Positions 1 through 7,985 of a DNA stretch of 27,680 nt are shown here, one piece after another. The stretch is taken from NCBI GenBank assembly GCA_049513695.1, contig JBEKVW010000019.1, forward strand, positions 1 through 27,680. The letters run 5' to 3'. The position numbers and the translations under genes are program-made. Within the stretch, counting starts at the first letter, position 1, and each line of letters opens with the position of its first letter. Source of the DNA: UBA1162 sp049513695. Lineage in GTDB: Bacteria > Chloroflexota > Dehalococcoidia > GIF9 > UBA5629. The notes under the pieces are model-generated. The model was not told the origin of the DNA and ran no database searches. It was given only the letters and a program-made list of their open reading frames with translations.

Positions 1-167
1 TCGGCAATATGCGTAACCGTACAGGTATTAATGATTTGGATATCCGCGGCTTTTCCCGGCTTGAAGCCGTATCCGGTTAGAGATAATTCCCGTGCCAGCC
101 TCTCGGATTCGGCCTGGTTCAGCTTGCAGCCGAGGGTATGAATGGCTACTGTAGGTCTATGGGTCAT
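1..167 (-). CDS. mtaB: MtaB-type tRNA methylthiotransferase, N-terminal fragment (partial at window edge)
   Basis: Only the first 55 residues are in the window; the gene runs off the left edge. The N-terminus carries HTLGCKLNQAESE and, about 30 residues on, IINTCTVTH. These are the first two cysteine motifs of the UPF0004 domain of MiaB-family radical-SAM methylthiotransferases. The HTLGCK spelling fits the MtaB branch, which makes 2-methylthio-N6-threonylcarbamoyladenosine in tRNA, better than MiaB or RimO. This subfamily call is from family knowledge. The ATG at 167 opens directly onto the conserved motif, as is usual. It is divergent from the glycyl radical enzyme gene, sharing a 186-bp intergenic region. 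The radical-SAM CxxxCxxC motif and TRAM domain lie outside the window. Confidence 0.82.
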   Translation of the reverse strand, partial: MTHRPTVAIHTLGCKLNQAESERLARELSLTGYGFKPGKAADIQIINTCTVTHIA

Positions 168-235
168 TTTACAGGTTGATTATATTGATAGCCTGGTATT
201 CCGGTCAAAATATATAGCGATAGTGACGAAAGTGG

Positions 236-263
236 TTGACAAAACCAGCCAATAACTTAAAAT
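236..263 (+). promoter_or_regulatory. Sigma-70-type promoter for the glycyl radical enzyme operon
   Basis: TTGACA at 236-241 (perfect -35) is followed after 16 bp by TAAAAT at 258-263 (5/6 match to TATAAT). Transcription would start near 270, leaving a leader of about 83 nt. A small inverted repeat, TATCT (298-302) with AGATA (313-317), lies in the leader. No operator is obvious. Confidence 0.6.
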
Positions 264-353
264 TACACTTGTACGTGAGAAACATCTGAAAGCCCGTTAT
301 CTACCTTCCAACAGATAGCCCGCGTTAGAAAATTAGCCACAGGAGGCCATGAT

Positions 354-2870
354 ATGACCACTCAGAGTTGCAATACACCAAGGTATTCCATTAAGGAGCC
401 GAAAAACCTGTCGCCTCGCATCAAATGGCTACGCGATTACTATTTCCAGGGGAATAAACGCGCCTGGAATAATGAATTCGTAGGGTTCACCACCGGCACA
501 CCCTGGGACATGCAATACCAGGAAGGAAATTACTATATAGTGCCGGAGACTTATGTCTTCTTTCCTACCTTTACAGGCGCTTTCCAGCAGGTGTCTCATA
601 AAGTCGAGCTGCCTGAGGGGTTCTGGGCATGGAGCCTGCCCGAACGACAGGCTTGGTTTGTCAAGGAAGTAATGGTCTATTATCTCCCACACGAGGTGTT
701 ACCCGGCGACCTTATAGCCGGTGGGCGCTTCAATGTTCAGACTTCCAAGTGCTTTACTGAAAAGGAAGCGAAGAGATATGCCGGAGAGGTCTACGGCAAA
801 AAGGGCGCCAGGGCCGCCGAATTATGGTTCCACAATCACGGCTACGGTAATGCCGGGGCTACCAGCGGCCACCTTATTCCCGACTATCCGCGTATATTGA
901 ACGAGGGCTGGAAGAGCATTCACGAGGAATTGAACCGCAAACTGGCCTCGCTTTCGAAGCGGGAATACGATGGAGAAAAAGGCGAGCAGATCAGGGCTAT
1001 GCTGGTGGCGGCCACCATGGCACGCGATGTAGCCTTCGAATACAGCGAGGAGTGTACCGCACTGGCGTCCAAAGAAACCGACAGCCAAAGGAAAAAAGAG
1101 CTACTCAAGATGGCTGATATACTCAGGCGCGTGCCCTGGGAGCCGGCGGGGTCTTTCTGGGAGGCTGTGCAGTCGTTGTGGATCACCCATATGCTGGTTA
1201 TGAGTGAGGAGAATTATCCCGGCCCGGGCGTCTCATTCGGACGGGCCGATCAATATCTTTATCCTTTCTGGAAAAAGTCGCTGGTCGAAGATATAGACCG
1301 TGAATTCGGCAAAGAGATATTGAAGTGCTTCTGGATCCACTGTAATTACGCCTACGATGCTATGATCCGCACGGGGGGCAATCAGGGTATTACAGCCGGC
1401 TTCGGCCAGCTGATCACCCTATCGGGCATGGGCAAGGGCGGTGTGGACCTGAGCAACGATCTCACATACGCCATGCTTGATGTTATTGACGAGCTGACAC
1501 CGCTTCTGGAACCTAAACCGAACGTGCGCCTGCACAGGAATAGCCCTGACAAATTAATGGACAAAGTGGTCGATATGATCGCCTCCAGTCAGGGGTCCCC
1601 CTTCCTGCTGAATTTTGATGAACGGTCCATTGCAGGCATGTTGCGAGAGGCCAGGATGGCGAATGCCGGCAAGCTTATCAATGCCGATAATGTCTTCGAT
1701 TATGCGCCGGTAGGCTGCCTGGAAAATACCATGTGCGGAAACGACCGCTCGGGCACAGTTGATATCAATCTCAACCTGCTTAAAGCTGTAGAGCACGCCC
1801 TCACGGGAGGCTACGACCTGATTCCCTGGACCGACCCTATGACCGGCAAACAGGAGCAGCTCAAGCGCTGGGGCGTTACTACCGGAGATGCAACTAAACT
1901 CAGTAACTGGGATGAGTTCTGGAATGCCTACGTCCAGCAAACACAGGCTATTATTAAAAGGGCCGCCGAACTCTATGATTGGACCGACCGCATAAGGGCT
2001 GAGTACTTCCGCACGCCTTATCTGTCCTGCATGGTGCGCGGTTGCATAGATAAGGCCAAAGACGTCAACCAGGGCGGCGCCGAACTCAATTTCGTAACGC
2101 TTGAGGCTGTCACATTCGCCAACACCGTCGATTCGTTGCTGGCTGTTAAAAGTCTGGTTTTCGATAATAAAGACTGCACGATGCAGGAACTGATTCAAGC
2201 GCTTAAGGACAACTGGAAGGGCCACGAGGTGCTGCAGGCCAGGGCTACCAACAAGACACCCAAGTATGGAAGGGACGACGACAAGGCCGATGAGATGGGT
2301 AAAAAGGTCATGGAGCTGTGGGCCGGTGAGTCCTGGAAATACAAGACCTCTGCAACCGGAAAACAGTTCCGGCCGGGCATGTTGTCGTGGAATTATTGGG
2401 TAGGCGATGGTTATGTACTACCGGCCAGTCCCGACGGACGTCCCAAGGGTCGGTTCCTCTCCAATGCTATCTGCCCCTGTGCCGGCGCCGACACCAATGG
2501 CCCGACTGCCAACGTAAATTCGGTTGGGAAGGTGCTGGGCGGCAAGGACCCCGCAGGCAAAGGCGATTGGGAAGGCTATTTGAACCTGCTCCCCAACGGT
2601 GCCAGCCATACCATGACCTTTAGTCCGTCAATGCTGAGGGATGCAGAACATCGTGCCAAATTTAAAGCCTTCCTGCGCAGCTATGCGGAGAACGGCGGAA
2701 GCGCTTTGCAAATAAACATGATCGATGCCGACATCCTGCGTGACGCCCAGAAGAACCCTGAGGACTACCGTCATTTGCTGGTGAGAGTTACTGGCTACAA
2801 CGCCTATTTCACGGCAATCGGCCGCGAGCTGCAGAATGAGATCATCGCCCGGGAAAGCCACAGGATGTAA
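354..2870 (+). CDS. Glycyl radical enzyme (pyruvate formate-lyase superfamily), substrate unassigned
   Basis: An 838-residue catalytic GRE. The C-terminal glycyl radical loop is visible as RVTGYNAYF, with the radical site at Gly814. The catalytic cysteine loop is GCLEN, with Cys455 and Glu457. A single cysteine rather than the adjacent pair of true pyruvate formate-lyase argues against PFL, and the Cys-x-Glu arrangement fits dehydratases, C-C lyases, decarboxylases and X-succinate synthases. Most dehydratases and choline/isethionate lyases have GCVEP; here Leu and Asn replace Val and Pro, so no characterised substrate can be assigned. Length matches the family. The start at 354 has an AGGAGG Shine-Dalgarno at 341-346. 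The activase follows 9 bp downstream, so the pair is one operon. No microcompartment shell genes and no HPAD-type small subunit gene are nearby. An arylacetate decarboxylase or similar fermentative enzyme is possible but unproven. Confidence 0.93.
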   Translation: MTTQSCNTPRYSIKEPKNLSPRIKWLRDYYFQGNKRAWNNEFVGFTTGTPWDMQYQEGNYYIVPETYVFFPTFTGAFQQVSHKVELPEGFWAWSLPERQAWFVKEVMVYYLPHEVLPGDLIAGGRFNVQTSKCFTEKEAKRYAGEVYGKKGARAAELWFHNHGYGNAGATSGHLIPDYPRILNEGWKSIHEELNRKLASLSKREYDGEKGEQIRAMLVAATMARDVAFEYSEECTALASKETDSQRKKELLKMADILRRVPWEPAGSFWEAVQSLWITHMLVMSEENYPGPGVSFGRADQYLYPFWKKSLVEDIDREFGKEILKCFWIHCNYAYDAMIRTGGNQGITAGFGQLITLSGMGKGGVDLSNDLTYAMLDVIDELTPLLEPKPNVRLHRNSPDKLMDKVVDMIASSQGSPFLLNFDERSIAGMLREARMANAGKLINADNVFDYAPVGCLENTMCGNDRSGTVDINLNLLKAVEHALTGGYDLIPWTDPMTGKQEQLKRWGVTTGDATKLSNWDEFWNAYVQQTQAIIKRAAELYDWTDRIRAEYFRTPYLSCMVRGCIDKAKDVNQGGAELNFVTLEAVTFANTVDSLLAVKSLVFDNKDCTMQELIQALKDNWKGHEVLQARATNKTPKYGRDDDKADEMGKKVMELWAGESWKYKTSATGKQFRPGMLSWNYWVGDGYVLPASPDGRPKGRFLSNAICPCAGADTNGPTANVNSVGKVLGGKDPAGKGDWEGYLNLLPNGASHTMTFSPSMLRDAEHRAKFKAFLRSYAENGGSALQINMIDADILRDAQKNPEDYRHLLVRVTGYNAYFTAIGRELQNEIIARESHRM

Positions 2871-2879
2871 CGGACCTTT

Positions 2880-3905
2880 ATGAAAATAGACCCAAACCCG
2901 GCCCTCAAGGCTGATGTAGAAGAAGCACCTGCTGACAACGTCAGTGGAGGAAGGGCGATTATCCTGCACACACAAAGGTTGTCCACCGAGGACGGACCGG
3001 GTATACGCACGACCGTGTTTTTTAAAGGATGCCCGCTGCACTGCGCCTGGTGCCATAATCCTGAGAGCATTTCTTCCAGGCGGCAGGTGCACTGGATGGA
3101 AGTGCATTGCATTGGATGCGGCATATGCCTGAAGACCTGCCCGTCCGGCTGCTTGGAGAATAAAGAAGGCACCATAGTAAGGGACAGGTCCCTCTGTCAG
3201 GTCTGCGGCAAATGTGTTGCGGCCTGTCCGGCAGGAGCACAGGAAATGCTGGGCAGAGTAGTGGGACTGGAAGAATTGCTTTCTGAGCTGCTGAAGGACA
3301 AGGTCTACTATGATAAGTCGGGCGGCGGGGTAACGCTCTCGGGTGGGGAACCACTCATGCAACCCCAATTTGCAGCCAATTTGCTGCACAGGCTCAAGGA
3401 AAACAGCGTCAACACGGCTATCGACACCTGCGGCCTATGCTCTTCAGCCTCCCTGGAGCTGGTGCTTCCTTATACGGATTTAATTTTATACGACCTTAAG
3501 GAGATCGACCCCGACAGGCACAGGGATTATACCTGGCAGGACAACCGGCGAATACTGGAAAATTTGCTTTTCCTCAGAGACTACCTGGCTGCCCATCCGG
3601 CGGCTGCAGCTCTCTGGATACGCACACCGCTCATTCCGGGGGCCACCGCCAACCGTGAAACGGTAAAGAGAGTGGGAAAATTTATCCACGATAACCTCGA
3701 AGGCCAGGTACAGCGCTGGGAGCTATGTGCATTCAACAACCTCTGCCGCGACAAGTACCGGCGCCTGGACATTGAATGGAAATACGCCTCGATGCCGCTG
3801 CTCAGCAGGCATGAGCTGGATGAGCTGGAACAAATCGCAAAACGGACGGGAACCAACCCCGATATAATATCAGCCACGGGAGCCACCCGGGTAGAAAACG
3901 CATGA
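2880..3905 (+). CDS. Glycyl radical enzyme activating enzyme (radical SAM, two extra 4Fe-4S clusters)
   Basis: A 341-residue activase. The radical-SAM motif CPLHCAWC supplies Cys51, Cys55 and Cys58, within the GIRTTVFFKG...HNPES signature of PflA-like activases. A ferredoxin-type insert follows, with CIGCGICLKTC (Cys77, 80, 83, 87) and CQVCGKCVAAC (Cys106, 109, 112, 116). The insert is typical of activases for non-PFL GREs. SGGEP follows near residue 155. It generates the 5'-deoxyadenosyl radical that abstracts hydrogen from the partner glycine, here Gly814 of the upstream enzyme. The start at 2880 gives about 30 residues before the usual N-terminus and has only a weak Shine-Dalgarno, so the true start is uncertain. 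A GGAGG at about 2946-2952 lies inside the extension. Confidence 0.93.
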   Translation: MKIDPNPALKADVEEAPADNVSGGRAIILHTQRLSTEDGPGIRTTVFFKGCPLHCAWCHNPESISSRRQVHWMEVHCIGCGICLKTCPSGCLENKEGTIVRDRSLCQVCGKCVAACPAGAQEMLGRVVGLEELLSELLKDKVYYDKSGGGVTLSGGEPLMQPQFAANLLHRLKENSVNTAIDTCGLCSSASLELVLPYTDLILYDLKEIDPDRHRDYTWQDNRRILENLLFLRDYLAAHPAAAALWIRTPLIPGATANRETVKRVGKFIHDNLEGQVQRWELCAFNNLCRDKYRRLDIEWKYASMPLLSRHELDELEQIAKRTGTNPDIISATGATRVENA

Positions 3906-3917
3906 AGGAGGCCGAAG

Positions 3918-4781
3918 ATGCAGGAAAATAAATACACAACCTTTTCGGAACAGGAAATCGAAAGCTTCAAGCCGGAGATGAAAATCGGCCTGCTGGCCAC
4001 TATCAACGAGGACGGGTTGCCGCACCTCACGCTCATATCTACCATGCAAGCAAGTTCGCCCACGGAGCTTTTCTGGGGGCAGTTCTCCGAAGGCATCAGC
4101 AAGGCCAACGTAATGAAGAATCCCAGGGCCGGCTTTCTGATTATGACGCTGGACAGGAACCTGTGGCGGGGCAAGGCTAAGTTCACCCGCACGGCCAAAA
4201 CAGGCGCAGAATTCGACCTGCTCAATAATACTCCCATGTTCCGCTACAACGCCTATTTCGGCATCCATACTGTTTACTATATGGACCTGGTAGGGCATCT
4301 CGGTAAAGAGCCTCTCCCCATGGGCGCTATAATCCAGGCTGCCATCAAGACTATGGTAGCCAAAACCCTGGCCGGCAAAGGAAGCGGCAGGGAAGTCCTC
4401 AACCCGTTTACACACAAGCTGATCGATAAAATCGATAACTTAAAATTCCTGGCATATATCGACGGGGACGGTTATCCGTTGATAATCCCGGTTATACAAG
4501 CGCAAACGGCGGGAACCGACCGGGTTGTTTTTGCTTCATCCGTTTACCGCAACGACCTCAAGGCGATATCCAAAGATGCTTCTTGTGCATTGTTCTGCAT
4601 GTCCTTCGATATGCAGACAGTGTTACTGCGCGGCATATTCCAGGGTATTCGCAGCATCGGAGGCATCAGATGTGGAGAAATCGAAGTGAACTGGATCTAC
4701 AACCCCATGCCACCCAAGATGGATCAGGTCTACCCCATTAAAAAACTGGAAAAGATCACTTCTTTTTCGATTGCGCCTTAG
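3918..4781 (+). CDS. Pyridoxamine 5'-phosphate oxidase-like FMN split-barrel protein with two tandem domains
   Basis: 287 residues. Residues about 20-115 look like one split-barrel half (GLLATINEDGLPHLTLIST, then PRAGFLIMTLD). Residues about 175-270 repeat the pattern (FLAYIDGDGYPLIIPVIQA, then ASCALFCMSFD). It may therefore be a one-chain pseudodimer of a fold that normally dimerises to bind FMN or F420. This is inferred from the repeated motif; no catalytic residue is recognised. It lies 12 bp after the activase with a strong AAGGAGG at 3905-3911, so it is probably the third gene of the GRE operon. It may be a redox partner or a product-handling enzyme. The stop is 4 bp from the stop of the convergent hydrolase. 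Confidence 0.72.
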   Translation: MQENKYTTFSEQEIESFKPEMKIGLLATINEDGLPHLTLISTMQASSPTELFWGQFSEGISKANVMKNPRAGFLIMTLDRNLWRGKAKFTRTAKTGAEFDLLNNTPMFRYNAYFGIHTVYYMDLVGHLGKEPLPMGAIIQAAIKTMVAKTLAGKGSGREVLNPFTHKLIDKIDNLKFLAYIDGDGYPLIIPVIQAQTAGTDRVVFASSVYRNDLKAISKDASCALFCMSFDMQTVLLRGIFQGIRSIGGIRCGEIEVNWIYNPMPPKMDQVYPIKKLEKITSFSIAP

Positions 4782-4785
4782 CCGG

Positions 4786-5604
4786 TCATTTTTTGCCGTG
4801 CCGCTTCATAAAGCCATGCACAAAAATTCTTGTGGAATCCCTAGCTTCGATGAAAAAGCTGTGCAACTTATCCTGCAATAGTGTCAGCTCAGCTCCGGGT
4901 ATCCTCTCCTCCAATATCTCACTGTTTTTAAAGGGTATGATCTGATCGGACGTGCCGCAGATTATCATGGTGGGCGACTTGATTCTGGGCAGCCTCTCCC
5001 AGGCATCAAATGTGGATATCGCCTGAGCCTGCCTGACAAAGACATATAACGGCGTAGGATATTGCGTAGTTACCTCGTGGTAGTACCTTAAATCTTCGGG
5101 GCTTGAGTCGATGAATTCATCCGTGCATAAAAAGCGGAAAATCTCACGGGACCTTTGCTCCGGTGTCATGCCTGCTAGATAGTTATAATCAAAAAGTATT
5201 TTTGCGCCTTCCGGAGTGGGCGGAACGGAATGCGGCCCTCCGCACGTAGTGCAACCCAGGACTAAATTTACCAACCTGTCGGCATGATTCAGCGCAAATT
5301 CCTGGGCTATCATGCCTCCCATGGAGACACCGAACACGCTGGCCTTCTTGATCGATAAGTCATCCAGCACCTTGCAGACATCATCAGCCATCCCGGCTAT
5401 GGTGACCGGCGCGTCCGGCTTATCGCTTCTGCCTACGCCGCGGTTGTCGATCAGGGTCACCTGGTACTGAAGCTTGGCGAATTCCGCAGGCAGCGTCCCC
5501 CAGTGCAGCAGGTTATGGCCATAGCCCTGAATCAATACCAGTGGGTCACCCTGTCCCACGACTTCATAGTATATTTTCACACCGCCTGCATCGGCGAATG
5601 GCAT
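4786..5604 (-). CDS. Alpha/beta hydrolase
   Basis: 272 residues with a complete alpha/beta-hydrolase triad in order. The nucleophile is Ser94 in GVSMGG, the acid is Asp220 in GTSDQIIP, and the base is His248 in DKLHSFF. The oxyanion region (LVLIQGYGHN) and the DNRGVGRSDKP loop are also present. This pattern matches esterases, C-C bond hydrolases of ring-cleavage pathways and haloperoxidase-like members; the sequence does not choose among them. The start at 5604 is fixed by AGGAGG at 5611-5616. It is convergent with the GRE operon and divergent from the PadR regulator, so that regulator may control it. Confidence 0.88.
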   Translation of the reverse strand: MPFADAGGVKIYYEVVGQGDPLVLIQGYGHNLLHWGTLPAEFAKLQYQVTLIDNRGVGRSDKPDAPVTIAGMADDVCKVLDDLSIKKASVFGVSMGGMIAQEFALNHADRLVNLVLGCTTCGGPHSVPPTPEGAKILFDYNYLAGMTPEQRSREIFRFLCTDEFIDSSPEDLRYYHEVTTQYPTPLYVFVRQAQAISTFDAWERLPRIKSPTMIICGTSDQIIPFKNSEILEERIPGAELTLLQDKLHSFFIEARDSTRIFVHGFMKRHGKK

Positions 5605-5672
5605 AGCTCTCCTCCTCTTTTCGTTATTGAATTTCAGCCGGTTTTGCTGCGTTTTTTCCTATACGGTATTCG

Positions 5673-5695
5673 ATTATACATGTTACAGCCATGTA
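5673..5695 (-). promoter_or_regulatory. Hydrolase promoter overlapped by an inverted repeat
   Basis: On the minus strand a perfect TATAAT (5678-5673) has no good -35. It overlaps an inverted repeat, TACATG (5677-5682), 7 nt, CATGTA (5690-5695). The spacing resembles ATGT/ACAT-type half-sites described for PadR-family regulators, and a PadR gene is divergent here. Binding is inference. Confidence 0.5.
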
Positions 5696-5730
5696 ATTGA
5701 AATGGACCAAACCAACTGCAGTCTTCCATG

Positions 5731-5782
5731 TTGACAATCATATTTAGATATATTAAGATATATCTTGTTATATTTTAATATA
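5731..5782 (+). promoter_or_regulatory. padR-family gene promoter with two palindromic operators
   Basis: TTGACA (5731-5736), a 17-bp spacer and TAAGAT (5754-5759) form the promoter. A perfect 8-bp inverted repeat, AGATATAT (5746-5753) and ATATATCT (5758-5765), has its 4-nt centre at 5754-5757, inside the -10. A second repeat, TATATT (5769-5774) and AATATA (5777-5782), lies in the leader. The layout suits autorepression by the encoded regulator. Confidence 0.6.
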
Positions 5783-5800
5783 CATTTTGGAGGGTTAAAC

Positions 5801-6295
5801 ATGCATGGACACAGATTTGGACACGGCCCCTGGATGGGCAGGATGTTCCGCAAAGGCGATTTTAAGTACGTGATACTCGATATGCTCAAGGATAAGCCCC
5901 GCCATGGCTACGAGATAATCCGTGAACTGGAGGGACAATTCGGGGGTTTATACGTCCCCAGCGCAGGGATTGTTTATCCTACGCTTCAATATCTTGAAGA
6001 GCTCGGGTATGTTTCGGCCGCCGAGCAGGATGCTAAAAAAGTATATACGATCACCGATGAAGGACGAAAATTTCTGGACGCTCAAAAAGTTACTGTGGAT
6101 GGCATAAGGGACCATATAAAGGACTGCGGGTTTTCAAGATCGCATCATGAATTCCACGACCTCATGCACGACATAGGCCGGATAACCAGGTTATGCGCTG
6201 GTAGCGGGTGGGCAGCTACGCCGGATGACCTGAAAAAGATTCGTAAAATCGTCGATGATACATACGAAGATATCGACAAGATTTTGAAAAGGTAG
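5801..6295 (+). CDS. PadR family transcriptional regulator
   Basis: 164 residues. The start chosen is the ATG at 5801, preceded by GGAGGG at 5789-5794; a longer TTG reading from 5765 would run through the operator. The His/Gly-rich N-terminus (MHGHRFGHGPWMGRMF) leads into a PadR winged helix, FKYVILDMLKDKPRHGYEIIREL, then VYPTLQYLEELGYV and KKVYTITDEGRKFL (residues about 18-85). The rest is a helical dimerisation domain. PadR proteins usually repress a neighbouring gene and themselves in response to a small ligand. Candidate targets here are its own promoter and the divergent hydrolase. Confidence 0.92.
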   Translation: MHGHRFGHGPWMGRMFRKGDFKYVILDMLKDKPRHGYEIIRELEGQFGGLYVPSAGIVYPTLQYLEELGYVSAAEQDAKKVYTITDEGRKFLDAQKVTVDGIRDHIKDCGFSRSHHEFHDLMHDIGRITRLCAGSGWAATPDDLKKIRKIVDDTYEDIDKILKR

Positions 6296-6303
6296 CGTCA
6301 ATT

Positions 6304-6331
6304 TTGCAAACCCGTCATGCCGCCTTATAAT
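6304..6331 (+). promoter_or_regulatory. Promoter of the CARDB-like lipoprotein / DUF6790 pair
   Basis: TTGCAA (6304-6309), 16 bp and a perfect TATAAT (6326-6331). An inverted repeat, GCCTTA (6322-6327) and TAAGGC (6346-6351), straddles the expected start site near 6338. The leader is about 50 nt. Confidence 0.6.
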
Positions 6332-6387
6332 CACTTTAGATAATTTAAGGCAAGTATTACTCTGCCTGATTAAACAGTGAGGTGCAT

Positions 6388-7419
6388 ATGGGTGGCAAAA
6401 AGCGGCATTCGGCGTTTTTAGCTTTGGCTCTTATTGGACTGGCGCTTATTTATACGGGGTGCACAGGCATCGGTCAGTCAGATTTGCAGTCGCAGGCGCC
6501 ACCCGTGGCGCCCATGCCCATCTTCACATTTGACCCCATCTTAGTTACGCCCCTGCCCGTTGTAGCAGGCCAGCCTTTCACTGTCACCGTGCTTGTTGGC
6601 AATACGGGGACTGTTTCGGGAACCTATACTGCGGACCTCTACATCAACGGTTCGAAGATAGACACCCAGAACATCCCGGTCCCTCCCGGAGCTAGCAGCA
6701 AAGCAGTATTTCAGACCACTGTCCGCGATCCGGGCCCAATTACGATTAAAATCGGACCGCAGACTTTACAGGTTAGCGTTATGGCGAGCCGCGTCCCCAT
6801 TTCGCTTAAATTAGATACGGGACAGGTCGATGGATGCGATACCCTGGTCGGAAGTACATCGGATGCCGGCAGTGTCATTCAGTCACCCGATGCATATATG
6901 ATTAAACTTACGGCGCCTGCGGGCGGCGTCACAATCAACGCCCTCGAAGTATTCGGTTCTATTAAAAGCAGCACTTACGATTACAATAACAGCAATATAT
7001 GGGGACCGGGCACATGGGTGTATGGCTGGGATATAGCCTCCTTCGAACCAGTCAACCCTCAATTCACAGTAAATATTTACGATGTACATAAAACCAGGCT
7101 GTACACAGGCAGCTTTCCCAGGAGCATGTTCACCTATGCCCCGGCGTGGGTAACCATTACTATTCCGGATACGAGGATAAACGGCGATTTTTACGTTGAG
7201 GTGCTTCCATATAACCTCCCCAAACTTAGCTCTATGGGCTTTGGAGGCTGGGACAACTGGGGCAGGTATGTTGTGCACGAATGGTACGATCAGATATGCC
7301 TTGGTTATGAAAAGGTCATCGATGTGCAATCATGGGTCTCTTATCGGGGCGGCGTCATGCCAGAGCGCTACATCACTTACAACTGGCTAATCCGTGCCGA
7401 CGGCTATCAGACGCAATAA
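6388..7419 (+). CDS. Lipoprotein with CARDB-like adhesion domain
   Basis: 343 residues. The signal peptide MGGKKRHSAFLALALIGLAL ends at a lipobox-like IYTGC, with lipidated Cys25. Residues about 45-130 look like a CARDB/Ig-type beta-sandwich (VVAGQPFTVTVLVGNTGT...LYINGSKID...VPPGASSKAVF). Residues about 135-343 form a second all-beta region rich in Trp, Tyr and Asn that I do not recognise; it could be a jelly-roll or carbohydrate-binding fold. The protein is probably anchored to the outer face of the membrane. The ATG at 6388 is preferred over a GTG at 6382, because the GTG overlaps the GAGG Shine-Dalgarno (6379-6382). Its TAA overlaps the next gene's ATG. Confidence 0.8.
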   Translation: MGGKKRHSAFLALALIGLALIYTGCTGIGQSDLQSQAPPVAPMPIFTFDPILVTPLPVVAGQPFTVTVLVGNTGTVSGTYTADLYINGSKIDTQNIPVPPGASSKAVFQTTVRDPGPITIKIGPQTLQVSVMASRVPISLKLDTGQVDGCDTLVGSTSDAGSVIQSPDAYMIKLTAPAGGVTINALEVFGSIKSSTYDYNNSNIWGPGTWVYGWDIASFEPVNPQFTVNIYDVHKTRLYTGSFPRSMFTYAPAWVTITIPDTRINGDFYVEVLPYNLPKLSSMGFGGWDNWGRYVVHEWYDQICLGYEKVIDVQSWVSYRGGVMPERYITYNWLIRADGYQTQ

Positions 7420-7916
7420 TGACTACCCGTATATTGCTTTGTATCAGATATGCAGTCATCTTCGTTGGCACATTCGCCGCCTATTTTTTCTATTTTCAAT
7501 GGCATGATGTGCGCCCCGCATCGGAGATTATTCTGTTGACCTGTGTGGGCATCAACGGCTTGCTGGCCTTCTTCTCGCATACCATATTGCATAAATCCGA
7601 CGCCAAAAGGCTGGGGATGGAGACCGCAAACCCGGGCTTTCAGTATGAAGTAGGTTTCGCCAACCTGGCATTCGGAGTAACCGCCATACTGGCCTTCCTG
7701 GGGCATTGGGGAGTAATTGCTAACACTGTCCTGATACTCGGCTTTTCGCTGTATATACTGCAGATTGTAATATTGCATCTTTGCCGCTACATTTCCGGTG
7801 AAAAAAGAGGCGCCGGTTATTTGGGGGGCTCCATCCTGGCGAGCGGATTATATACCGCTAATATGATTTTCTTCGCTGTTGCAGCAATGTTACAGGAGCA
7901 CCTAGCGCCGTTTTAA
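7419..7916 (+). CDS. DUF6790-like integral membrane protein
   Basis: 165 residues with four or five hydrophobic helices and no catalytic motif. The central NPGFQYEVGFANLAFGV resembles the FQxEVGxANL signature I associate with DUF6790 membrane proteins; this assignment is from memory of the family. The start ATG at 7419 overlaps the upstream stop as TAATG, giving translational coupling with the lipoprotein. A longer reading from 7332 lies in another frame inside the lipoprotein gene and was not used. Function is unknown. An imperfect hairpin followed by TTTT (7917-7949) may terminate the unit. Confidence 0.75.
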   Translation: MTTRILLCIRYAVIFVGTFAAYFFYFQWHDVRPASEIILLTCVGINGLLAFFSHTILHKSDAKRLGMETANPGFQYEVGFANLAFGVTAILAFLGHWGVIANTVLILGFSLYILQIVILHLCRYISGEKRGAGYLGGSILASGLYTANMIFFAVAAMLQEHLAPF

Positions 7917-7930
7917 ACAGGCAACATTTA

Positions 7931-7959
7931 TTTACTTTGCCCCTGTTTTATGGTATAAA
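7931..7959 (+). promoter_or_regulatory. recJ promoter
   Basis: TTTACT (7931-7936), 17 bp and TATAAA (7954-7959). The start site would be near 7966, giving a leader of only about 20 nt. Confidence 0.45.
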
Positions 7960-7985
7960 ACACCTTAAGAAAGCGTAGATGCAAT

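Noticed and set aside
1554..2225. 223-codon minus-strand frame inside the GRE gene
   Set aside because: Opposite a clearly conserved enzyme, no SD, and no recognisable motif; a codon-bias shadow.
354..2870. True pyruvate formate-lyase
   Set aside because: Single active-site cysteine in a Cys-x-Glu loop, and an activase with a two-cluster ferredoxin insert.
2628..3389. 253-codon minus-strand frame spanning the GRE/activase junction
   Set aside because: Antisense to two conserved genes; composition typical of a shadow frame.
3581..4237. 218-codon minus-strand frame
   Set aside because: Antisense to the activase and split-barrel genes, Ser/Leu-rich, no SD.
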